Shown here in pieces: positions 6,191 through 14,122 of a stretch of 15,081 bases of DNA; position 1 is the stretch's first letter, and each line of letters starts with the position of its first letter. A program made the translations under genes and the position numbers. The stretch lies in the NCBI GenBank assembly GCA_036390995.1, contig DASWAT010000125.1:1-15081 (forward strand), in the 5' to 3' direction. The notes under the pieces are model-generated. The model saw only the letters and a program-made list of their open reading frames with translations. It was not told where the DNA came from and made no database searches. The stretch is from DASQQQ01 sp036390995. GTDB lineage: Bacteria > Actinomycetota > UBA4738 > HRBIN12.

Positions 6191-7471
6191 GTGCTCGACG
6201 TCAAGGCGATCCGGGAGGACCCGGGGCCCTTCCGCGCCGGGCTCGCCCGCCGAGGGCTCGCGGACGCGGTCGACGAGATCGTCAAGCTCGACGAACGGCG
6301 GCGTGAGCTGCTGACCGAGGTCGAGCGTCTCCGGGCGGAGCAGAAGCGGCTCTCGAAGGCGATCGGCAAGGCGGAGGGCGAGGAGAAGCAGCAACTGATC
6401 CGGAAGGTGGCAACGACCTCCGCAAGGGTCAAGGAGCTCGAGCCGGAGCTGGAGCTGGTGGAGGTCGGCCTGAACGATCTGCTGGCCCGGACCCCGAACG
6501 TGCCGCACCCCTCCGCGCCCGACGGCTTCACCGACGAGGACGCTGTGGAGGTGCGCCGCCACGGGGCGCCCCCGGCGTTCGACTTCGAACCGAAGGACCA
6601 CGTGGCCCTGGGTGAGGCACTCGGCGTCCTGGACACGGACAGGGGCGCGCGGACCAGCGGCTCGCGGTTCGTGTACCTCATGGGGGACGTCGTCCACCTG
6701 CAGTTCGCGCTCGTTCGGCACGCGCTCGATGCGGTGACCGCGAAGGGGTTCATGCCGGTGATCCCGCCGGTCCTGGTGCGCGAGGAGGCGATGTACGGCA
6801 CGGGGTTCCTTCCCACCGACGCCGTGAACATCTACATGACCCGCGAGGATGATCTCTACCTGGCGGGGACCTCCGAGGTGCCGCTGGCCGCCCTGCGGAT
6901 GGGGGAGATCATGGACGAGGTGGACCTGCCGCAGCGGTTCGCGGGCTACTCCACGTGCTTCCGCCGCGAGGCCGGCTCCTACGGCAAGGACCTGGGCGGG
7001 ATGTTCCGGGTCCACCAGTTCGACAAGGTCGAGATGTTCAGCTTCACGCGTCCAGAGGACTCCTGGGACGAGCACGAGGACCTCGTGAGGATCGAGGAAC
7101 AGATCGTCGCGGACCTCGACCTGCCGTATCGCGTGGTGAACATCGCGGCGGGAGACCTCGGCGGCGCGGCGGCGAAGAAGTACGACATCGAGGTGTGGCT
7201 CCCCGGGCAGGGCCGGTACCGGGAGCTCACGTCGTGCTCGAACTGCACCGACTACCAGGCGCGGCGCCTGCAGGCGCGGGTCCGCCGGGCGGACGGCACC
7301 ATCGAGGTGCTCCACACCCTGAACGGCACGGCCACGGCCGTCGGCCGCACGCTCATCGCGATCCTCGAGAACCACCAGCGCCGCGACGGCTCGGTGGAGC
7401 TGCCGAAGGTCCTGCACCCGTACCTGCCGGCGTCCCTGCGGATCCTCGAGCCCAGGGCTCGGGCCCGCTAG
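6191..7471 (+). CDS. serS: Seryl-tRNA synthetase
   Basis: This 426-residue class II synthetase charges tRNA-Ser, and tRNA-Sec where present. Residues 1-110 contain the long antiparallel coiled-coil arm that grips the long variable arm of tRNA-Ser. The catalytic core shows the TSE serine loop (AGTSEVPLA, 225-233), motif 2 (FRREAGSYGKDLGGMFRVHQF, about 257-277) and motif 3 (LNGTATAVGRTLIAILENHQ, 377-396). Length is normal and no residue seems missing. The start is GTG 6191, three bases after the bactofilin stop, with GAAGG eight bases before it, inside the previous gene. Its stop overlaps by four bases the stop of the convergent secreted-protein gene. The cognate tRNA-Ser(UGA) lies about 3 kb further on. 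Confidence 0.98.
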   Translation: MLDVKAIREDPGPFRAGLARRGLADAVDEIVKLDERRRELLTEVERLRAEQKRLSKAIGKAEGEEKQQLIRKVATTSARVKELEPELELVEVGLNDLLARTPNVPHPSAPDGFTDEDAVEVRRHGAPPAFDFEPKDHVALGEALGVLDTDRGARTSGSRFVYLMGDVVHLQFALVRHALDAVTAKGFMPVIPPVLVREEAMYGTGFLPTDAVNIYMTREDDLYLAGTSEVPLAALRMGEIMDEVDLPQRFAGYSTCFRREAGSYGKDLGGMFRVHQFDKVEMFSFTRPEDSWDEHEDLVRIEEQIVADLDLPYRVVNIAAGDLGGAAAKKYDIEVWLPGQGRYRELTSCSNCTDYQARRLQARVRRADGTIEVLHTLNGTATAVGRTLIAILENHQRRDGSVELPKVLHPYLPASLRILEPRARAR

Positions 7472-8058
7472 GCGTTCCGCGCCTCCCACCGGAAGCTCGC
7501 TCCGGCCGTGAGGCCCTGAACCGCCGGATCGTCCGCCATCCGGACCCGGAACCGGTACGTGTGCGTCTCGCCGGTGCTCCACGTTCCCGGATCGGGGACG
7601 CCGTCCGCCCATCCCGCGGGGAAGTCGGCGAGCGCTCCTCGAAAGACCACGCCTGAGCCGCCGCCCACGTAGTCGGCGGGGTCCGGGACGAACGTGGCTC
7701 CGCGGCCGGTCCCCCGGGTCACCGTGACCATCAGGAGCCGGGCCAGCCCGGTGCCCGACATCCGCCCGTAGAGGCGGACGTCGGCGGGAAGGGAACCCCG
7801 GTAGGTGACCCGGGTGTAGGAGACGGCCACCGATCCGGGCCGCGCGCCCGCGAGCGAGAACATCGCGCCGCCGTCGCTCGTGAGGTACACGGTCCCCGAG
7901 GCGAACGCCGCCTCTGACGAGGATGTGGCGCCGAAGGCGGCCACACCGCCACTCACCGCGAGCGGACCGAGCGTCCCGGCCACGAGCGCCGTGAGCAGCA
8001 ACCGCCGGGCCTTCCCCGCGGGGGCCTGTCGGCGGTACGCCTCGAACGTGTGTTCCAT
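7468..8058 (-). CDS. SipW-dependent-type secreted protein (TasA/camelysin-like)
   Basis: The 196-residue product has a basic N-region (YRRQAPAGKARR), a hydrophobic segment (LLLTALVAGTLGPLAVSGGV) and then AAFGATSSSEAAFASGTVYL. This is the pattern of proteins cut by SipW-type signal peptidases, including Bacillus TasA (biofilm fibre) and camelysin. The rest is a beta-rich domain of about 150 residues with almost no Cys, consistent with an exported structural protein. Function is inferred from the signal region only; the mature domain is divergent. ATG 8058 is preferred over GTG 8067 because GGGAG lies eight bases upstream of it. No SipW-like peptidase is in the window. Two palindromes lie 34-79 bases upstream of the start and are likely control sites. 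The last four bases overlap the serS stop. Confidence 0.6.
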   Translation of the reverse strand: MEHTFEAYRRQAPAGKARRLLLTALVAGTLGPLAVSGGVAAFGATSSSEAAFASGTVYLTSDGGAMFSLAGARPGSVAVSYTRVTYRGSLPADVRLYGRMSGTGLARLLMVTVTRGTGRGATFVPDPADYVGGGSGVVFRGALADFPAGWADGVPDPGTWSTGETHTYRFRVRMADDPAVQGLTAGASFRWEARNA

Positions 8059-8091
8059 CTGCCCCACTCCCTCGAGTTAGGTGTCGGCACG

Positions 8092-8107
8092 TACCCGGTA
8101 TCGGGTA
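8092..8107. promoter_or_regulatory. Palindrome TACCCG-GTAT-CGGGTA, proximal copy
   Basis: A perfect six-base inverted repeat with a four-base spacer lies 34 bases upstream of the secreted-protein ATG (minus strand). With the second copy it makes a pair sharing TACCC...GGGTA, centres 29 bases apart. It is probably an operator for a dimeric regulator; the regulator is not identifiable here. Confidence 0.5.
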
Positions 8108-8119
8108 GATAGGCCGTTC

Positions 8120-8137
8120 GTACCCGATCTTGGGTAC
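8120..8137. promoter_or_regulatory. Palindrome GTACCC-GATCTT-GGGTAC, distal copy
   Basis: A perfect six-base inverted repeat with a six-base spacer. Its inner sequence TACCCGATCTTGGGTA has the same length and ends as the proximal copy, so the two look like two versions of one binding site. The gap 8059-8190 lies between the PAS-protein stop and the secreted-protein start, so the site most likely controls the latter. Confidence 0.5.
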
Positions 8138-8190
8138 CGAACGCCGCCGCGAGCAGGGTATCCAGGGAGCCGCGGCTTCGGGATCGGCCG

Positions 8191-10413
8191 TTAGGCCGTA
8201 TCTGGAGCGCCCGGGAGCGCCGGCTCCACGCCGACCGCGACCTGGTCGAGCCGTCGCTGGAGATCGTCGAGGTGCTCCTGGGCCAGGCGCCGGTCGGTGA
8301 CGTCCATGGCCACGCCGTGCCAGAAGAGCGGGCGGCCCGCCTCGTCCCGGACGAGCTCCGCCCGGCTGTGGAGCCACACCAGCCCGCCATCCTTGGTCAG
8401 GATCCGGAACTCGGCGTCGAAGGGCTCGCCGGTGCGGTCCGCCTCGCGATCCCGCTCCAGCACGCGCCTGCGATCCTCGGGATGGACCATGTGCACCAGG
8501 TGGTGGGGGTCGGCGAGCAGCTCGTCCGGCCGGTAGCCGAGGATCTGCTGGCACTGCGGGCTGACGTAGACGAGGTTCACCCGGTCCGACGGCTCGGCCG
8601 AAGGCAGCTCGATGTACGTGATGGCCGGGATCTGCTCGACGAGCGTTCGGTAGCTGCGCTCGGCGTCCCTGAGCTCCTGCTCGACCCGCTTGCGCTCCGA
8701 GACGTCCACCATCACGCCCTGGATCGAGCGCGGCCGGCCGGTCTCGTCCCGGTCCAGGAGCAGTCCTTCGTCGTGGATCCACACGGTCCGTCCGTCGCTG
8801 GCGATCATCCGGTACTCGAGGCTCCACGGCTCGTCGGAGCCCTCCAACCCCTCGATGACCGCGAGGACGCGATCCCTATCCTCGGGGTGGATCCGCTCGA
8901 GCCAGAAGCTCGGCGTCGAGGTCCACTCCTGCGGCGAGTACCCGAGCACGTTCTCGATCTGTGGGCTGATGTAGTCGTCCTCCGTCGCGCCCCACGCCTG
9001 ATGGAGCTCCTTCGCGTAGATCACGGCGGGGATGCGCTCGGCGAGGGCTCGGAGGCGTCGTTCCGACCGGCTGGCCTTGGCCTCGGCCTCCTTGCGCTCG
9101 GTGATGTCGAGCATGATGCCGTGGAACCTTCGGGGGTGGCCGTGCTCGTCGCGTTCGAGGAGGACGGCCTCGTCCCACACCCACACGATGTGGCCGTCCT
9201 TGGCCAGGTAGCGGTACTCCATGCCGAACGGCTCACCCGTGGTGGAGCACCGGAGGGCGGTGGCCAGCACCCGCCGGCGATCGTCGGGGTGCAGGCGGGA
9301 GATCCACAGCTCCTCCTGGCCCCACTCCTCGGCGGTGAACCCCAGCAACCGCTGGATCTGCGGACTGACGTACACGACCTCGTCGGGCGGCTGGTCCACC
9401 GTCCACACGTACGTCACGGCCGGGTTGCGCTCGGCCAGCAACCGATACTTCTCCTCGGTGCGCCGGAGCTCGGTCTCCACCCGCTTCCGCTCGGCGATCT
9501 CGAGGGCCATCATCTCGTTCGCTTCCTCGAGCTCATGGGTGCGCTCCATGACGCGGAACTCCATCTCGTCGCGCGCACGCCGGAGCTCCTCCTCGGTCTC
9601 CTTCAGCGCGGTGACGTCGAGCTGGACGCCCTGCCAGGAGAGCGCACGTCCCTCCTGGTCACGGACGAGCGTCGCGACGTCCCGGAACCACACCGCCCTT
9701 CCGTCGGCCGCGATCAACCGGTACTCCCGGCTCCACGGTCTGCCGGTCTCGTTCGCGAGGTCGTGGGCGGCCAGCGTGGTCTCGCGATCGTCCGGGTGCA
9801 GCAGCTCCATCCAGATGTCGGGCTGGTCGAGCCACTCCTGTTGCGAGTAGCCCAGCGCGACCTCGATCTGCGGGCTCACGTACAGGGTCCTGCGGTCGTC
9901 GTCGGGGGCGACCACGTACACGACGGCCGGGATGTTCTCGACGAGTGCTCGGTGGCGCGCCTCCGACTCGCGCAGGGCCTCTTCCGCCGCCTTCGAGGCC
10001 GTGATGTCGTACATCACGCCCTGTCGGTACCGCGGCGTGCCCTCCGGATCGGGTTGGAGCACGGAGGTGTCGCGGACCCACGCGACCGTGCCGTCCGGTT
10101 TGACGACCCGATACTCCGCGTCGAAGGGTCGTCCGGTGCGGAACGCCTGCTCCCACTCCCGATCCACCCGCGGCCGGTCCTCGGGGTGGATCGTCTTCGT
10201 CCACAGGTCGGGATCGGCCATGAGGTGTGCCACCGAGCGCCCGAACATCTCCTCGACCTGTGGACTCACGTACAGGGACCGCGGCCGCGGCTCGTGCGTG
10301 TCCACGTAGACCACACAGGGCACCTGCTCCACGAGGGTCCGGAACAGGATCTCGCCCGGCGCCGGGATCTCTTCCGTGAAGAGCTTGTCGAGCTCGGGAT
10401 CGCTATCCGCCAC
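8191..10413 (-). CDS. Five-PAS-domain sensory protein without an output domain
   Basis: The 740-residue soluble protein consists of five PAS/PAC units at about 22-145, 153-272, 322-440, 451-575 and 587-708. Each begins with a variant of (F/Y)R-L-(V/A)E-IPAVxYV, has a YVSPQ-LGY segment, an HP(E/D)DR motif, and a W-R-D/(M/L)-D-(I/V)-T PAC end. These are PAS_3-type folds that bind small ligands or mediate dimerisation. A coiled coil of about 50 residues (266-320, ERTHELEEANEMM) separates units 2 and 3. There is no kinase, GGDEF, EAL, HD-GYP, phosphatase or helix-turn-helix domain, and the protein ends about 30 residues after the last PAS. There is no transmembrane segment. The start is GTG 10413 with AGGGG close upstream. 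It may act by binding a partner, or may have lost its output domain. Confidence 0.88.
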   Translation of the reverse strand: MADSDPELDKLFTEEIPAPGEILFRTLVEQVPCVVYVDTHEPRPRSLYVSPQVEEMFGRSVAHLMADPDLWTKTIHPEDRPRVDREWEQAFRTGRPFDAEYRVVKPDGTVAWVRDTSVLQPDPEGTPRYRQGVMYDITASKAAEEALRESEARHRALVENIPAVVYVVAPDDDRRTLYVSPQIEVALGYSQQEWLDQPDIWMELLHPDDRETTLAAHDLANETGRPWSREYRLIAADGRAVWFRDVATLVRDQEGRALSWQGVQLDVTALKETEEELRRARDEMEFRVMERTHELEEANEMMALEIAERKRVETELRRTEEKYRLLAERNPAVTYVWTVDQPPDEVVYVSPQIQRLLGFTAEEWGQEELWISRLHPDDRRRVLATALRCSTTGEPFGMEYRYLAKDGHIVWVWDEAVLLERDEHGHPRRFHGIMLDITERKEAEAKASRSERRLRALAERIPAVIYAKELHQAWGATEDDYISPQIENVLGYSPQEWTSTPSFWLERIHPEDRDRVLAVIEGLEGSDEPWSLEYRMIASDGRTVWIHDEGLLLDRDETGRPRSIQGVMVDVSERKRVEQELRDAERSYRTLVEQIPAITYIELPSAEPSDRVNLVYVSPQCQQILGYRPDELLADPHHLVHMVHPEDRRRVLERDREADRTGEPFDAEFRILTKDGGLVWLHSRAELVRDEAGRPLFWHGVAMDVTDRRLAQEHLDDLQRRLDQVAVGVEPALPGAPDTA

Positions 10414-10489
10414 GATCCCCTATCTTGCGAGCCCTTGCGACCGGCCGCAACGTGGGGGCCGTGTTCCCGTGCAGGGCGTGTTCGGGCGG

Positions 10490-10495
10490 TACAGT
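10490..10495 (+). promoter_or_regulatory. Possible -10 box for tRNA-Ser
   Basis: TACAGT ends seven bases before the first base of the tRNA, the right distance for a start directly at or just before the mature 5' end. No clear -35 box is found 16-19 bases upstream, so confidence is low. Confidence 0.3.
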
Positions 10496-10502
10496 CCTCG
10501 GC

Positions 10503-10592
10503 GGGAGGGTGGCCGAGCGGACGAAGGCGACGGTCTTGAAAACCGCTAGCGGGGCAACCCGCTCCTGGGTTCGAATCCCAGTCCTCCCGCCA
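10503..10592 (+). tRNA. tRNA-Ser (anticodon UGA), CCA encoded
   Basis: This 90-base gene folds as a class II tRNA. The acceptor stem GGGAGGG pairs with TCCTCCC (one G-U), followed by discriminator G and encoded CCA (10590-10592). The anticodon loop CTTGAAA places TGA at 10537-10539, reading UCN serine codons. The long variable arm AGCGGG-GCAA-CCCGCT is a perfect stem and is the feature recognised by SerRS. The T arm CTGGG-TTCGAAT-CCCAG is perfect. The outermost anticodon-stem pair (A10530 with C10546) is mismatched. tRNA-Ser 3' ends are frequent integration sites, and the sequence beyond is accessory in character, but no duplicated 3' end is seen in the window. Confidence 0.96.
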
Positions 10593-10609
10593 TCTACCAG
10601 CGGATTCGT

Positions 10610-10624
10610 GGCCTCGATGAGGCC
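10610..10624. terminator. Short hairpin 17 bases after tRNA-Ser
   Basis: GGCCTC (10610-10615) pairs perfectly with GAGGCC (10619-10624) around the loop GAT. It could end the tRNA transcript. No T-run follows, so the assignment is tentative. Confidence 0.3.
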
Positions 10625-10678
10625 GCCCGGTGGCGCCAGAGCTGAGGTGGGGCCGTGTGGGGGCTGTATTCGGCGGAA

Positions 10679-10701
10679 ACGTGGCGCGGGAGTCGCCACG
10701 T
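10679..10701. repeat. Perfect 8-bp inverted repeat
   Basis: ACGTGGCG (10679-10686) and CGCCACGT (10694-10701) are exact reverse complements with a seven-base loop. It lies in the gene-free gap between tRNA-Ser and the ATPase operon. It could be a terminator stem, an operator, or a recombination-related site; nothing in the sequence decides which. Confidence 0.5.
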
Positions 10702-10896
10702 GAGATGGGATCACTGCGCCAAGTCTGCCGGCCGACGATGAATCTCCGGAGGCGCGAGTGGTGACTTCAGCCTGTGCGACGATGCTGCCGAGGATGCAGA
10801 CTGAGACCGCAGCCATCCGAGACGGGAGCCTCTAGGCGTCTTCGAACTGCGAGAGGCTGATCCGAAGAGGACGGCGGGCGAAGGGTCGGATGGAGC

Positions 10897-11094
10897 GTGA
10901 CGGAGCAGCAAGGCATCTCGGGGATTGAGGAATCACTTCCCACTCAGATCCTGAACCGGACGCTCGAGGCGCTCGCGCAGGATCCAGTTTTCGACGACGC
11001 GTGCATCCGCCGACTGCAGGCGCTCGCGGCGGAAGGCAAGATGTCACGCCCGGACAGAGTGATTGAAGCGTTGGAGGAGCCCGATCAAGGATGA
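10897..11094 (+). CDS. Small protein coupled to a zinc-hook ATPase
   Basis: The 65-residue acidic, mostly helical product is not a family I recognise. It has no Cys, no signal and no membrane segment. It contains LPTQILNRTLEALAQDPVFD and ends in an Arg/Glu-rich helix (SRPDRVIEALEEPDQG). The start is GTG 10897 with GGAG just upstream. Its TGA overlaps the ATG of the ATPase gene (ATGA at 11091-11094), which strongly supports it being real and co-translated. Small proteins coupled to SMC/Rad50-like ATPases often act as subunits or adaptors, which is the likeliest role here. The codon mix appears less GC-extreme than that of genes before the tRNA. Confidence 0.65.
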   Translation: MTEQQGISGIEESLPTQILNRTLEALAQDPVFDDACIRRLQALAAEGKMSRPDRVIEALEEPDQG

Positions 11095-13312
11095 AGCTCC
11101 TCGAACTCGAGATCACAAACGTGCGCGGCATCAAGTCCCTCGTTATCCGGCCTCAGGGGCAGAATCTCCTCATCTGGGGACCGAATGGGTCCGGCAAGAG
11201 CGCGGTTGTCGACAGCATTGACTTCCTTCTGACAGGCAAGATTTCGCGGCTCATGGGCCCTGGCACCTCCGGCATCAGCCTCGCTCGTCACGGCCCGCAT
11301 ATCGACGCAACCCAAGCCGAGGCCTTCGTCCGCGCCGTCGTGGAGCTCCCTGCCGCGGCGCATCCTGTCGAACTCCGTCGTTGCATGGACACCGCTGACC
11401 AGCTCGAATGCGACGCAGACATCGAACTGCTTCGACCCATCCTTGGGCTAGCTGAACGGGTCAGCATGTCCTTACGCGTCGGGAGATCCTGAAGTACATA
11501 GCTACGCAAGCTGGGACCCGTGCGCAGGAGATTCAAGAGCTGCTCAATCTCTCGGCCGCTGAGTCCGTACGCAGAGCCCTCGTCACAGCGGAGCACCGAT
11601 GCCGAGATGTTGTCGATCAGGCCCGCGCCGCTCGTGTGATGGCAGAGGGTCGTGTCGCTGCGGTGGTTGGATTGGCGTCCTTCGACGCGGATCGAGTCCT
11701 AGCCCACATAACTGAACGACGGAGCCTGCTGGGCGGTGAGCCGATCACCCAACTGCGGCACGGGTTGCTCACGACCGGCGTGGCGAGGCCCGATGGTCGG
11801 AGCAGCGCTCAGCCACTCAATCAGGCGGATGTGCGCGCGGCTGCTGCGACGCTCCATGGTGCGCTCGAAGAGGAGCAGCAGCATCGGCTGTCCAATGCCG
11901 AGGCGGCCCTGAGGGCTGTCGCGCAGCGTCTCCAAGCCGACCCGAGGCTCGCGCGCGTGCTGAAGCATCGTGAGCTGCTCCGCCTTGGCATCGATCTGAT
12001 TGACGAGACGGGCCGCTGTCCGCTCTGTGAAGCGGAGTGGACTACCGAGGAGCTCAGACGACGGGTCAGCGGACGTCTGGCGGATGCTGAGACCGCGTTG
12101 GCCTGGACCCAACAACTTGACCAACATGTCGGCACGGTTCGTGCCGCTCTAGGGGCTGTTAGTTCTGCGTTGGCACGGCTGCATGAATCGCCCGCGCTTC
12201 AGTCAGACGCGGAGACCATTGGAAGGTGGCAAGCTGAAGTGGATGCCGTACCCACCGCGCCCGCAGACCCAGTTGGCGGATACGTGCGTCGTGATGAGTC
12301 GAAGACGGTAGCCTCACTCATGGCCCCTCCAGACGTGAACCAGTTGCTGGACCGCATCGACGCCCGACTCGCCGGCACCTCAGCGCCGACCTCCCCCGAG
12401 CAGGATGCGTGGGACCTTCTCAATCGACTCGATGAGGCTCTTGTGCCTGTTGAGCAGGCCTCGGAACGACTCACGCGCGCAGAGGCGACCAGCGAGAGGG
12501 CCACGACGCTTTCAGCAGTCTACGAACGGGCTCGGAATGAGATTCTGAGCGGCCTCTACGGCCACGTGAAGGATCGCTTCGTCGCTCTATACCGCCAGCT
12601 TCACGGTGCAGACGAGGACGGATTCGTCGCCGAGCTACAGCCGGAAGGCGCCGGCCTGGACTTCAGGGTTGGCTTCCACGGCCGCGGCATCCACCCCCCA
12701 CAGGCTCTTCACTCAGAGGGTCACCAAGACAGCATGGGCATCTGCCTCTACCTGGCGCTCGCGGAGCGGCTCACTGCCGGCGTCATCCGCATGACGATCT
12801 TGGATGACGTGATGATGTCGGTCGACGCGAACCACCGTCGCGAGCTATCCCGCCTCTTGGCCGGTGCCTTCCCCGACCGGCAGCTCATCATTACGACGCA
12901 CGATCGAACCTGGGCAAATCAGCTCAGGACGGAGGGCGTTGTGACTGCCAAGCGCTGTGTTCAGCTCTACGACTGGGAACTCGCGACCGGCCCACGAGTG
13001 CTTGATGAAGACGACCTGTGGGCGAGGATCGAAGGAGATCTCGACAGGGCCGACGTGCCGGCGGCTGCACACCGACTTCGGCGAGGCGCCGAAGAGTACT
13101 TCGCAGATGTGTGCGACGCGCTCTGGGCGCCTGTGCGCTTCAAGCTCAGCAGCCGGTTCGACCTGGGGGGTCTAGTGCCGGCAGCCATGTCTCGGTACCG
13201 GGAACTCCTTAGGCTCGCGAAGCGAGCCGCGAACTCGTGGGGTCAGAGAGAGATAATCGAACGCATCACCGAGATTGAGAGCACCTCGGGCCAGATCTTC
13301 GCGCGCAGCTAA
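11091..13312 (+). pseudogene. RecF/SMC/Rad50-like ATPase with zinc-hook motif, frameshifted
   Basis: Read across one frameshift, this is an ATPase of about 740 residues. The first frame (11091 to about 11471) gives MKLLELEITNVRGIKSL and Walker A GPNGSGKS (30-37). The second frame begins LTRREILKYIATQAGTRA at 11471 and runs to TAA 13310. It has a CPLC zinc-hook-like motif (12017-12028) between helical arms, an ABC-signature-like SEGHQDSMG (near 12715), Walker B ILDD (12797-12808) followed by VMMSVDANHR, and an H-loop TTHD (near 12895). This is the plan of DNA-repair and defence ATPases that act on DNA ends. A single missing base near 11471 explains the shift, and no slippery heptamer is seen. 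The upstream small gene is coupled by ATGA. Both halves look well conserved, so the break is recent or a sequencing error. Confidence 0.8.
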
Positions 13313-13327
13313 GTCGAGCAATGGGCC

Positions 13328-13534
13328 GTGAACGACAATGTTCATTTCAACGCGTGGATCGACTTCACGCGCGCTGACTTCGAGCCGGTTGTCGAGGCGT
13401 TCAGAGATCTCCTGGACGTCTTCCGGTGCTCAGGGTGCAGGACCCTTCTCCGGATGGTGGCGGATGGCGCCGAGCCAGCGGGCGTGCAATGTAACTGCGG
13501 GGCGACGGCCCTATCGGTCACCCCCCGAGGCTGA
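13328..13534 (+). pseudogene. Zinc-ribbon module, probable detached C-terminus of the ATPase
   Basis: This is 68 residues from GTG 13328, with a CSGC knuckle and a later CNC, spaced as in a zinc ribbon, after a hydrophobic/acidic helix (DFEPVVEAFRDLLDVFRC). It is in the same frame as the end of the ATPase, only five codons after the TAA at 13310-13312. No ribosome binding site precedes the GTG. The codons between (VEQWA) continue naturally into VNDNVHFNAWIDFTRADF. The simplest reading is that one nonsense codon has cut off the C-terminal domain of the ATPase. The alternative is an independent small zinc-ribbon subunit expressed by reinitiation. I favour the first. Confidence 0.55.
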
Positions 13535-13579
13535 CGAATCCGAGAGCCGGTGACGACGACGCCTTCGTTGGACTACCCG

Positions 13580-14122
13580 CTATGAGATCAACAGTTCTAC
13601 GGGCCAGAGTTCCCCGTCAGTCTCCTGAGCCTTGAGGCCGCCAGTCCCGCCGCGCCCCCACCAGGCCGCAGCCAGTATCAGGTCGTCCTCGCACGCAAGG
13701 ATGATGCGGAGTTCTGTCTGCTCACGACCCATCCACCACGCGTCATCAGGGCGAAGGTCCACCTCGTCCCTGATGATTGCGTTGCCACCCTTGCGCATCG
13801 CGTCTGTGAGCTGCGGATACCCACCCTCGTTCCAGCGGAGAATCCCGCGTTCGTTCGTCCATGTGGATGTGATCTCCGCGAGCGCCAGAACAGAACGCGG
13901 TTGACGCCGACGCATGAAGAGTCGAAAGACGCGTTCTCGTTCTCGCCGACCAAGAGCGGCGCGAGCTGCGGCGACCAGGGTGCCCCACACCTCAGGCCTT
14001 GAGATGACGGGAACGGGTGGCCCAGCTACGCCCCGCCAGGCCGTCCATCGCCTCTCTGTGTCTTCCGTGAGAGGGGCAACGATCGTTCCACCTACGGTCC
14101 GAACGTCGTCAACATGTGGCAC
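13580..14122 (-). CDS. Unrecognised 180-residue protein after a WYL-domain gene
   Basis: I do not recognise a family. The product has no signal, membrane segment or Cys-rich motif. It has a basic middle (RRERERVFRLFMRRRQPRS), then several Trp-containing segments (TSTWTNERGILRWNEGGYP, DAWWMGREQ, AAAWWGRGG) and acidic patches. The start GTG 14122 abuts the TAA of the upstream WYL gene (TAAGTG), with AAGGGA ten bases before, so translation is coupled. Its end faces the zinc-ribbon frame 45 bases away. The pattern of Trp and charged residues with ELRIILACEDDLIL suggests a globular alpha/beta protein. As the last gene of a Vsr-fragment/WYL operon, a defence or stress-related effector role is possible but not shown. 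Confidence 0.6.
   Translation of the reverse strand: MPHVDDVRTVGGTIVAPLTEDTERRWTAWRGVAGPPVPVISRPEVWGTLVAAARAALGRRERERVFRLFMRRRQPRSVLALAEITSTWTNERGILRWNEGGYPQLTDAMRKGGNAIIRDEVDLRPDDAWWMGREQTELRIILACEDDLILAAAWWGRGGTGGLKAQETDGELWPVELLIS

Larger units (their letters stand above)
10593..10896. other. Non-coding stretch after tRNA-Ser
   Basis: This stretch of 304 bases has no credible gene on either strand; the open frames crossing it are low-complexity antisense frames. It holds two perfect hairpins (described separately) and then featureless sequence up to the start of the small coupled gene at 10897. GC seems to fall gradually across it, so an island boundary may lie here. No attachment-site duplication, IS end or integrase remnant is recognisable. 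Confidence 0.6.

Noticed and set aside
5900..8827. 975-residue open frame on the minus strand
   Set aside because: Antisense to bactofilin and serS and out of frame with the secreted and PAS proteins; its residues reflect GC-rich shadow coding.
8272..10539. 755-residue open frame on the plus strand
   Set aside because: Exact antisense shadow of the five-PAS protein; its periodic sequence mirrors the PAS repeats, and it runs into the tRNA.
10403..10816. 137-residue minus-strand frame over the tRNA
   Set aside because: It crosses the tRNA-Ser gene and contains a translation of its complement; such frames are well-known annotation artefacts.
11465..11480. Programmed -1 ribosomal frameshift in the ATPase
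   Set aside because: The junction ATGTCCTTACG has no slippery heptamer, and no strong downstream stem was noticed; a missing base is simpler.
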